A stretch of 64,000 nucleotides of DNA from Acestrorhynchus altus. Taxonomy: Eukaryota > Chordata > Actinopteri > Characiformes > Acestrorhynchidae. Numbering within the stretch: the first letter of the stretch is position 1; each line of letters begins with the position of its first letter. The position numbers and the translations under genes are program-made. The stretch lies in contig CM067502.1 of assembly GCA_034509495.1 (NCBI GenBank), positions 48,590,388-48,654,387 of the forward strand. The letters are read 5' to 3'. The notes beneath the pieces were generated by a model. The model was given only the letters and a program-made list of their open reading frames with translations, made no database searches and had not been told where the DNA came from. This document shows positions 44,518 to 53,580 of this stretch, piece by piece.

Positions 44518-47500
44518 TCTTTTCATTTAATCTGCTAAAGGTGGGTGTGGTACAGATGGAATATCAAGCTGAGACATGAAGGCAAATCCAGGAGCTTATG
44601 GAGGACTATCCTCCAGTTCCAGAGGGGTGGAGCTCCTCGTCGTACTTCCCCCACCCGCTCCAATGCTGAAATACAAATCAGCCATTCTGATTGGTTCTGC
44701 TGCTGTTTGACTTTCTGTCCCACCCCCATCCAAAAGAGACATTCAGGTGTAGGCCAGACAAGAGTCAAACCAGAAGCAATCTGAGCTTATCCACACCCAC
44801 CGAAATAGAGATTCTGATTGGGTCTTTCTGAGCGGACTACCTGTTGTCCCACCCCCAGCTAAAACAGATATTCCGATTGGTTCGGCTGTAGCGTTCTACT
44901 TGTTGTCCCGCCCTCAGCTGAAACAGAGATTCTGATTGGTTCTCTTGCAGAGTTAAACCCTGTTGTCCCGCCCTTTCCCGAAATAGTTATCCTGATTGGT
45001 TCTGCCCCTTGTCCTGGACTACAGCTGCGTTTTTTTTGTGTCTCCTGATTGTCACACTGCAACACATATTCCGTTGTTCCCCAAACCTGTTCATGTTCCA
45101 TACAAACAGATCAATAAATCACCGAAAAGGCTCCATAAAGGCACCCTGGTGTGCCTCTTCTGTAACTCAAAGACTTTGCCTTTGTAACCTCAACAGAAAG
45201 AGAAAACGGTCACTTTGACTCATCTCATGTTTTGAAGGATGCTAATCGATTCCACTCTGATATGAGAAACATTCTAATGACTAGAAAGGAAGCGAGAAGA
45301 GACGTGGTCCTTTAGAGAGGAAAGCATTTGTCTTCATTTGATGGGCACTAATGCTGCTAATGCCTTAGTTGCTTCCTGTAAAGCTGACCCCATCCAGCAC
45401 CGCACAGCACAACAATAGGCAAAAACAAATCACTGGTATCGCAAATTTCACAAAAATCCCTCTTTAACTCTAACTTCCAATACGTTCCAGACGTTATTTA
45501 AGCAAGTTGGCTCCCAGTTCAACCAGCTGTGCTTCGTTTAACCCTTTTATGCAGGATGTCCACAACAGTGGACACACTAGTGGAGGAGACCGGGCTCATG
45601 AAATAGGGGGACAAGTGAACCGAGCGCGGATCCCTGGACAGTAGGGACAGATACTCTAGCAAGAGCAGGATAAACGCTCTTAATACCCTTGATTTCAGAA
45701 GAAACAATGAATGAGCGGGCGTCCCAATACTTTTGTCCATGTGGTTGAAGCACTACGGATCTCCGTGGTTCAGGTACAGCCCTGCAATACTGCACTAATA
45801 CAACAGTGTGTAATGGGTATCGTGGTACAATACCACCGTCCCATTAATGAGGGAGTGCAAACAGTGCAGTGATAACAGTAACAGCATTGTCATGGAGTAT
45901 ATAGACAGTACTCAACCTACACACACAAAATAGTTGCACCCAGAAGGAATCGACTGACTGCAACAGTGTAATGGCGTCGTGCCAGACTGTCACGGAGTGG
46001 GTCATCTTCAGTGACGAGTGCAGCTTTTGTCTTGGTGGAGACAACCAATGAATTTGTGTGGAGGCACCGTGGTCAGTGCCAAGATCAACGGTTGGTTGTC
46101 ATGGACCACACGTTCAGAAGGCCTGTGCTCATGGTGTGAGGAGCATTCCCAGATCACCCTTGGTCTTCATTACAGACCCGTTGACAGTGTCAGGACATGT
46201 AATCCTAAAGTTCAATGTCAGGACAACATCTCCCAAAATTCAATGTCTGGACGTCGTTTACTCCCAAAGTTCCATGTCCATGAAAATGAGCTTGTTTATG
46301 TCTGTGTGTATTTATGTTCTACACCAGCATTAGATGAACTCTTACCACACAGATAAACGGCTTTCCGTGGGATTTGTCAGATGTTCAAGACTCTTGTATA
46401 ATAAACAGAGACTTGCAGGGTCATTATCTGACAGGCTTATGACGGAGTCCATTCAGTCGTGTTGTTGCCTTCATGAATTAAAGGGCAAGTCTGGGCTAGA
46501 CCTTCTCACTCAAACAAACCACACCAGACCTCCTGCCGCACAAGCCAACAGACCCGTCCTGCTCATCCCGACGCCTGTTATTATCCTTCCTCTAATTACT
46601 GGTTGGTGGACTGGAGGTTACAACAAAGCAGAGCACTCTAACGGAGAGCAAATCAACAAACTGACAGCAAACAAAACATTACTCCTCACCAGACTCCTCA
46701 AACCCCCCGTTACTCCTCACCAGACTCCTCAAACCCCCCGTTACTCCTCACCAGACTCCTCAAACCCCCCGTTACTCCTCACCAGACTCCTCAAACCCCC
46801 CGTTACTCCTCACCAGACTCCTCAAACCCCCCGTTACTCCTCACCAGACTCCTCAAACCCCCCGTTACTCCTCACCAGACTCCTCAAACCCCCCGTTACT
46901 CCTCACCAGACTCCTCAAACCCCCCGTTACTCCTCACCAGACTCCTCAAACCCCCCGTTACTCCTCACCAGACTCCTCAAACCCCCCGTTACTCCTCACC
47001 AGACTCCTCAAACCCCCCGTTACTCCTCACCAGACTCCTCAAACCCCCCGTTACTCCTCACCAGACTCCTCAAACCCCCCGTTACTCCTCACCAGACTCC
47101 TCAAACCCCCCGTTACTCCTCACCAGACTCCTCAAACCCCCCGTTACTCCTCACCAGACTCCTCAAACCCCCCGTTACTCCTCACCAGACTCCTCAAACC
47201 CCCCGTTACTCCTCACCAGACTCCTCAAACCCCCCGTTACTCCTCACCAGACTCCTCAAACCCATCTTCACCAGACTCGAACCCCTCATTCTCACCAGAC
47301 TCGAAACCCCCTAAGATCTCACCAGACCTCGAACCCCCAAGATTCTCACCAGACTAAACCTCACATTCTCACCAGACTCCACAAAACCCCCAAGATTCTC
47401 ACAACCCCCTGGCCACTCCTCACCAAACCCACAAACCCCAATACCTCACCAGACTCCACAAAACCCCCACACCCTCACCAGACTCCACAAAACCCCACAC

Positions 47501-50500
47501 CTCACCAGACTCCACCAAACCCCACACCACCAGACTCCACAAACCCCCCACACTCCTCACCACCAGACTCCACAAAACCCCGCCACCACCAGACTCCACA
47601 AACCCCACACACTCCACAAACCCCACACTCCTCACCAGACTCCCTTAAAACCCCCAAGCATTCTCACTCAGACTCCTCAAACCTCCACATTCACCACCCA
47701 CAAAACCTCAAGCATTCCCTCACCAGACTCCTCAAAACCCCCTGTTACCTCACCAGATTCCACAAAACATCCATACTCCTCACCAGACTCCACAAACACC
47801 AAGCATTCTCAACAGACTCCACAAAACACCAAGCATTCTCACCAGACTCCACAAACACCAAGCATTCTCACCAGACTCCTCAAAACCCTGTTACCTCACT
47901 AGACTCCTCCAAACCCCCTGGGCATTCTCACCAGACTCCTCCAAACCCCCAAGCATTCTCACCAGACTCCTCAAACTTCAAGTATCTTCACCAGATCCCT
48001 CAACCGTTACTCCTCACCAGACTCCTCAAAACCCCCGTTACTCCTCACCAAACTCCTCAAAACAACAATTTCTCTTCACCAACCCTCTAAAAAACCTAAT
48101 AACTCCTCCCCAAACTCCTCAATGCCCCATAACTCCACTCCCAACTCCTCAAACTCTGCAGTGGTTTAACTGGGTGATGAAAACATGCTGTTCCATAATG
48201 GGCTTGGGGTTCAAGCAGTGCTCACCATTAAAGCCTGCCTTTATTTATGATTGTCTTTGATGGCCCTGCTCCAAAGGAAGGCAGCTGATAAGCACTAAAG
48301 TTCACCAAGAGGTCCAACTGCAGGGCTGATAAGCATTTCCTGGTTAAAGTGAGACCGGAATTTGGCAGGACAGTGCCACAGAAAACAGGGCTGGATACAA
48401 TATAAAATGGCTCAGAAAACGCCCAGCTCCTCCCAACTTTCACTGAAAACACAAACAGCAGAACAGCTGAAACAGCGATACGAACACGTCCCAAACAACT
48501 GCATCTGTATGGGAGCCTTTCACAGAGAGAGGACAATGAGCAGGTGTGGTTGGGTTGTACATCTCCTAGTTCCTAGAAGTGTCTGTCTGATGTGGTAGTT
48601 GTGGGTGGTGTACATGCAATTATGAGCATTATACAAACCACGGTAGCCAAGCAGAGCCAAACAAGTCCTCCGCCAGGCCCCGACCCATCCACACCCTTTC
48701 AACAGCCCCTATAATTCACTCATTCGTTCTAATCTCACATCATATCCGTCTCCATTTAACGGCAGAATTTTAATTCCACTCACAGTAAGTGAGATCCAGC
48801 CTTTCAGCTCATCGTACATTTGTGTATTAGAGTTTCCCGCTGACTCACACCGTCAATTTCAGACAATTATTCCATTTCCTTTATCGCTTATTCAGAAAAC
48901 AAGGACATTAATAGGGAGTGTATCGCCCTTGTGCTGCAGTAACAGCCTCTATTCTCCTGAGAGGACTTTAGATGAGATCCTTGAGTACGTATGTTGCTGT
49001 GAGATCGTTTGATTGCATTCAGACTCACAAGAGCATTAATGAAGTTGGGTACTGGTGTTGGAGGATTAGGATTTTGCCACTCCAACGCTCCCTAACCCTG
49101 CGTTTACACCAGCGGCGATGCAATAAAGCTTCAGGGAGAGCTAGTGACTTCCGCTGACAGGAGGCAGTGCAAACCATGGTGATGCAAAGTGGGCGGAGTC
49201 AGTGATACACAATTGAGTAAAGTTTAACTTCATGCAAAGCAATGGGGCTATAACCAATGAGAACCGAGAAGGGTGGCGCCCGTTTATGTCTGCAACTGTG
49301 GAAAGGCATCGCAGTGTGGTTCTCAGGTATTTGTCTCCCGCCAGAGATGGAAGAGAAGCTCACTGTGGTGGTCTCAAACGTACTGGTCCTGTAGACATAC
49401 ATACATTTATAAAATGATGTTGGGAAAAGCATTCCAGAAACTGTAGGGAAACCAAGGCACTGAACTTTCATGGTGTCGGTACTTTCATGTTTATGTCCTA
49501 TTCTATTGGCAGTTCTTCTTTACCTGAAAATTGGGTTTTACAAAAACAGTCTAATCTCCCTCACCTGTCCGTTCCGGCCCAGCTCCATCTCCACCAGTGC
49601 CACGGGGGTGTTTGATGTACTCCCCCTGCTGGATGCGGTCTGCAGGTCCACCCTCCAGTTCACGCTCCGCAGGCTGGGCTCCCAGCGGCTCTGTGCCAGC
49701 AGGCTTTCTTTGATCCGGGTCCGGTGAGCCTTCCAGAAGCGGCCCAGAGCCGAGGCCTGCTCAGAGCTCAAACCTCCACCGCCCTGCTTCCGCGTCTGAG
49801 CTGTCAGGAAGGCCTCCAGCTGTGCCTGGTCCATGTCTGCTGTGGCCATGGACTATGAAACAGGACAAGCAAAGGACATGTGAAGTGTGAGGAGCTCCAG
49901 AACCATGTCCAGACACCACTGGTCCTAAATGAAATGCTGCCATCTACTGGTGATGGACAATGCGTACAAAGAAATACACAGGCATACAGACAGGCAGACA
50001 AGATAAATGGAAATTCAACGAACCACCTTGTTCCTAGACATACTGTCCATTCTTTCAGCTCCTCTGACCACACAGGAGCACTTTGTAGTTCTATAATTCC
50101 AGACTGTAGTTCATCTGTTTGTCTGCAGACTTTATTCTCCTCCTTTCACCCTGATCTTCAATGATCAGGACCCCACAGGACCACCACAGAGCAGCTACTA
50201 TGTGGGTGGTGGGTCATTCTCAGCACTGCAGTCACACTGACATGGTGGTGGTGTGTTAGTGTGTGTTGCGCTGGTACGAGTGGATCAGACACAGCAGTGA
50301 TTGCTGGAGTGTTTAAACACTGTGTCCACTCACTGTCCACTCTATTACACACTCCTACTGAGTGTCTCCACCTTGTAGAAGTCAGAGACAGAAGCTCATC
50401 TGTTTCTGCAGTTTGTGTTGGTCATCCTCTAGTCCTTCATCAGTGCTCTGGATGGTGGACTGTCCTCTGTCCAGCAGTGACACTGAGGGGCTTAAACTCT

Positions 50501-50805
50501 GTGGTGGTCCTGTGGGGTCCTGACCATTGAAGATCAGGATGAAAGGAGGAGAATAAAGTCTGCAGAGAAACAGATGGACTATAAAGTGCTGCTATGTGGT
50601 CAGAGGTGGTGGTCACAATGTTATGGCTCACTGGTACCTTTAAAATGCCCCTCATCTTCTCGTGCAGCTCGTGAAAGTCCCCCTGGGGCAGGTCTGGGTA
50701 GATCTCGCTCCTCAGGAGCTCCTCTGTGATGTCGCTATTGTTGTAAAAGGCCCTCTGAGCGATACCGTTCAGCAGCCCACCCAGAGCCTTCGCACTGTCC
50801 GCCAT
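43947..50805 (-). CDS. commd1: COMM domain-containing protein 1 (MURR1)
   Basis: Subunit of the COMMD/Commander complex, in endosomal recycling (including copper transporters) and NF-kB turnover. Three exons: 50805-50638 (56 codons), 49852-49565 (96), 44054-43947 (35 plus stop). All junctions are GT-AG phase 0, giving 187 residues (human 190). Exon 1 reads ITEELLRSEIYPDLP and MRGILK; exon 2 has LEAFLTAQTRKQGG, SRWEPSLRSVNWRVDL and VALVEMELG; exon 3 has EFVCLEFDEQKVNQVLKK. All are clear COMMD1 matches. The helical N-terminal domain is in exons 1-2 and the COMM domain (from about residue 118) in exons 2-3. Intron 1 (785 bp) is mostly a family A element; intron 2 is 5.5 kb of repeats. b3gnt2 lies downstream on the same strand, conserved with human 2p15. 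Confidence 0.96.
44130..44410 (-). mobile_element. Family B miniature element, inverted, in commd1 intron 2
   Basis: Contains TATCTAGTCCCTGTAGAGAAG, AATGACTCTCTGGAGCAC, GATGGAGCTCCAGCCAG and GGTGGTGATCGTCCAGTG, the reverse of 23266-23647. It ends about 80 bases from the exon 3 acceptor. Confidence 0.65.
44451..44515. repeat. (AC)n microsatellite
   Basis: AC repeat with one CC slip in commd1 intron 2. Confidence 0.95.
44680..45005. repeat. About 60-bp tandem repeat carrying GATTGGTTCTG
   Basis: Five GATTGG(T/G)TC words at about 44688, 44813, 44875, 44934 and 44994, each followed at like distance by TGT(T)GTCCCRCCC and an AAAACAGA-type word. Steps are about 125, 62, 59 and 60 bases. Each unit holds an inverted CCAAT and a GC-box-like CCCGCCC. 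In commd1 intron 2. Confidence 0.8.
45560..45750. mobile_element. Family B / Tc1 right-end fragment
   Basis: CCCTGGACAGTAGGGACAG, TTGATTTCAGAAGAAACAATG and CCCAATACTTTTGTCCATG match the right end of the Tc1-like copy at 43150-43275. Confidence 0.6.
45926..46200 (+). mobile_element. Family M mariner fragment, 5' part
   Basis: Starts CAAAATAGTTGCACCCAGAAGG and continues GTCTTGGTGGAGACAACCAA, GTGGAGGCACCGTGGTCAG and CCACACGTTCAGAAGGCCTG, parallel to 57562-57780. The 3' half is missing. Confidence 0.65.
46679..47262. repeat. 31-bp minisatellite, near-identical copies
   Basis: About 19 head-to-tail copies of a 31-bp unit (TTACTCCTCACCAGACTCC then TCAAACCCCCCG). I see no differences between copies in the core. 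As 31 is not a multiple of three, the long + strand frame across it cycles through frames and is not a protein. In commd1 intron 2. Confidence 0.97.
47263..48150. repeat. Degenerate flank of the 31-bp array
   Basis: Nearly 900 bases of diverged CTCACCAGACTCC/ACAAAACCCCC units with indels, changing to a CCAAACTCCTCAA type at the far end. Older, decayed part of the same array. Confidence 0.9.
48151..49564. other. Remainder of commd1 intron 2
   Basis: No exon. 48905-49080 is a family B scrap (GTTGCTGTGAGATCGTTTGA, CACAAGAGCATTAATGAAG). 49085-49210 looks like unclassified repeat. Confidence 0.45.
50060..50630. mobile_element. Family A inverted-repeat element in commd1 intron 1
   Basis: About 570 bp with long inverted arms: left GTCTGCAGACTTTATTCTCC, CACCCTGATCTTCAATGATC and AGGACCCCACAGGACCACC; right GGTGGTCCTGTGGGGTCCTG, ACCATTGAAGATCAGGATG and AATAAAGTCTGCAGAG. 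It ends CACAATGTTATGGCTCAC, a few bases from the exon 1 donor. The fullest family A copy in the window. Confidence 0.75.
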
Positions 50806-50816
50806 GACTGTCCGCC

Positions 50817-50840
50817 GTCACGTGACCGGGGTCACGTGAT
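50817..50840. promoter_or_regulatory. Two CACGTG E-boxes just upstream of the commd1 start
   Basis: GTCACGTGAC (50817-50826) and GTCACGTGAT (50831-50840), 12-35 bases before the ATG on the - strand and 14 bases apart. They match E-box/CLEAR-type sites for USF and TFEB-family factors. A TATATAA word lies further up near 50866. Occupancy is inferred. Confidence 0.5.
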
Positions 50841-51164
50841 GCGGCGTAAACACGGAAGCGCGGATATATAAGCGTTCAGATAAAGCGGTGTTTGGGCGCC
50901 ATGAAGCCTTTAAACCTCCACAGTTTAGATGAATTAGGTCCTAAAACGTAAACACGGGGTCCTGGAACAGCACCCTGTTGCACAGAAGTACTCTCAGACC
51001 CGCACAATCAGTCCCATAGAACTGCAGGCACATCATCCTGCCCTACAGGAACAATTTAAGAATTTAAGTAGGGAAGTGCACAAATAACGTAATAACGATG
51101 TTAATAATTCGTGGTTTAGGTTTAAACCTAGTGGAATGGGTATTATACCTCATTAAGGTTAAGT

Positions 51165-51398
51165 CGCTGGTGTACAAACACACTGTCCTCTGCATTTAAC
51201 CCATCCACACACACTAGTGAACAGTGAGCACACGTGCCCAAAGCGGTGGGCAGCCCTATCCGCAGTGCCCGGAGAGCAGCTGGGGAATTTAGTGTTGCTC
51301 AAGGGCACTTCAGTTATGTCCTGCCAGTTCAAGGGATCAAATCTGCACCCTTCCAATCACAAGGCTGGTTCCCAAACCACCAGACCACGGCTGCCCCT
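51165..51398 (-). mobile_element. tRNA-derived SINE
   Basis: On the - strand starts GGGCAGCCGTGGTCTGGTGG (A-box region), then a GATTTGATCCC B box, then a body with CCCAGCTGCTCTCCGGGC. Same family as 8705-8940; better preserved head. Confidence 0.7.
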
Positions 51399-51950
51399 TA
51401 AACCGAGGTCATCTCTACACGAAAAAGATTCTTTTACTAAAACACAGGCCTGTAAATAGTAAAAAAAAGAGAAACCGGTAATGTGGTGTGGTCTGAAAAC
51501 AGCCCAAAGCTGTAAGTGTTTAGTCTGTTTACAATACAACACTAACATCCACCATTTTTAAATCCACATATCTAAAATCCACATTTCAGTCGTGTTTGAG
51601 GCATCCCAAATTTCTCGAAGGCCCAGCAGTGCTTGTATTTCTCAAACACTACTGGTAAGTACTAACACCACTGTAAGAAATGTTTTATGTTCCGTATTGT
51701 GAATTTGTATTGTGCCATGTTCTGTAGATTCCTGTTGATGCCACAGACAGATCATCAATCCAAAACAAGGTAAGTTGGTATTGTAATCTGTGGTTCACTT
51801 GGATTTACACAATTTGTCCAAATACTTTCATTTGTAGACAATCTAACATTTCCACCAACATCAAGGATATTAATAAGCAACTACCACCTACCCTTGAACT
51901 TGGCTGTAAGGACATGATTGATTACAGGTACAAGAGCATAGTTCAATCTA
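51399..51950. other. Intergenic between commd1 and the GIMAP-like gene
   Basis: AT-rich; nothing recognised on either strand. Confidence 0.4.
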
Positions 51951-51954
51951 TCAA

Positions 51955-52330
51955 TCAATCAATCAATCAAAGTTTGTTTGTATAGCGGTTTTTACAACAA
52001 AGCAGCTTTACAGAAATCCAGGTCCAAGCTTCAACTGAGCAGCCAGCAGCCACCAAACAGTGGCAGGAAAAACTCCCTCAGTCTAAGAAGAAGAAACCTC
52101 GAGAGGAATCAAGGCTCAAGAGAGGAAACAAATTCAACCTGTAGAGAAGTACTGCCAATAGAATAGGACTTTTTGGAGCAGATAATCAAACAAGAAGCTG
52201 ATGGTACCATGCCCCTCCAGCATTGAGCTGTAGAGCTGTAGAGTTCCAGGACTTTTGGAAGGGACAAGTTAGGGATGAGGTGGGGTGGTGAACATCCAAT
52301 ATCCTGACCTCACTAACGCTCCTCCTCCTC
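51955..52330. mobile_element. Dispersed repeat with (TCAA)n head, plus family B fragment
   Basis: 51955-52130: TCAA repeat, then AAGCAGCTTTACAGAAATCC, GGCAGGAAAAACTCCCT and CCTCGAGAGGAATCAAGGC, a dispersed fish repeat of unknown class. 52136-52330: inverted family B piece (GTAGAGAAGTACTGCCAATA, GGTGGGGTGGTGAACATCC). Confidence 0.5.
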
Positions 52331-52740
52331 ACTAAAGTTGTTCTTTTAATACTCATCACAGCTGAATGAACAAAGATTACAGTTTCATTGCAATTTATAA
52401 CCACGCAAGACTAGACCCAGGAACTGGCCTGGACAAGGAGGATGGTCCGTATTTAGACCAGAGGAGCACATACATATAATGGTCCATTTCGGTTCCAGAC
52501 CAGATCTGCTCAAGAGTCCGCTCAGATACTTTTTGCTATCTGGGGGCTGACAGTGCGGGGCTGAGAGTGCTGTAATGTAGGTCTGCAGATAAACCATTCA
52601 CACGGACACACTCACATAAAATCAAAGGTGTTTATAAAGTAAATCAAAAAACATTACAAAACGTTGGAACATTAATCATTTTATGACAGGCATTATTTGC
52701 TTCTCTGTGGAAAAAAATTAGGCTGATCATGAGCTGATCA

Positions 52741-52930
52741 TCAGTGTTTCTCAAGCCTGGTCCTGGAGGCACCACTGCCATCCATGTTTAAGCTTTAACA
52801 CACCCCATTTTACTCTAAAGGGCTTGTTAATGAGCTTACCAGTTGAATCAGTTGAGTTAAGAGGAAAGGAAAGCTCTAAAATATGCAGTGTAGGGTTGCA
52901 TCCAGGACCAGGGTTGACAAGCATGGCTAT
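52741..52930. mobile_element. Inverted-repeat element family C, copy 2
   Basis: TTTCTCAAGCCTGGTCCTGG left and CCAGGACCAGGGTTGACAAG right; inside GGCTTGTTAATGAGCTTACC and AAGCTCTAAAATATG, as at 24196-24378. Confidence 0.65.
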
Positions 52931-53580
52931 AATAGATCAGAAGAGCTGGAAAAACACTTTTTTATTTATGAAATGTGTTGCAGGACCATTATAGTAAACA
53001 TGCATAAAATCAAAACATCTACAAAAGTATTTTAAATGAACTATGTAATAATTAGCTTTAAATCATCTAACTTCAACGAAACTGTCCTCAATTCCGTTGT
53101 ACTTTAATGCTATTTAATGCTGTTTCGCTAATGTTGTGGTGTGTCCTTCCTATCAAATCCAAAAACTGATTTCACGAGCTAAGAAGAGCATACACTGAGA
53201 ACAGTATGTGTCCATGCAGGTTCTGTTACATCCAACTGGTAAAATCTGATACACATGCTTTGTTGTTCCTTCTTTAAAAGAACATCTAGCCAAACCAAAA
53301 CAGAGCTTTAAAACAGGCCAATTCCAAAATCCCCAAAAGTGTTACATAACTTGACTCATTTTTCACACGGCTTCTAAAATTGACATAAACCCCACCCAAT
53401 AGAGAAACCTTCCAATAAACAAAGCTGCAACGTGATCAAACGTGACGGTGACTTCAGGAGAAAATGGTGTTGTTGATACTAGAAAGCAGCTGATCACCTC
53501 CTGACTCTGTTAGTTATATGAGTTGTTATTGGAACCAGACCTCCACTCTCATTCTAACACCGACTGCATCCACCACCATC
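52931..53580. other. Presumed 3'UTR of the GIMAP-like gene
   Basis: AT-rich stretch after the stop codon (gene on -). Inverted AATAAA at 52961-52966 is a candidate poly(A) signal. No other feature. Confidence 0.4.

Noticed and set aside
46334..47314. 326-codon open frame on + over the 31-bp array
   Set aside because: The frame is open only because the repeat has no stop in any phase; the repeated PPVTPHQTPQTPRYS text is a by-product and there is no start, splice or family support.
46679..48150. CRISPR-like regular repeats
   Set aside because: No unique spacers between units; this is head-to-tail minisatellite DNA in a vertebrate intron.
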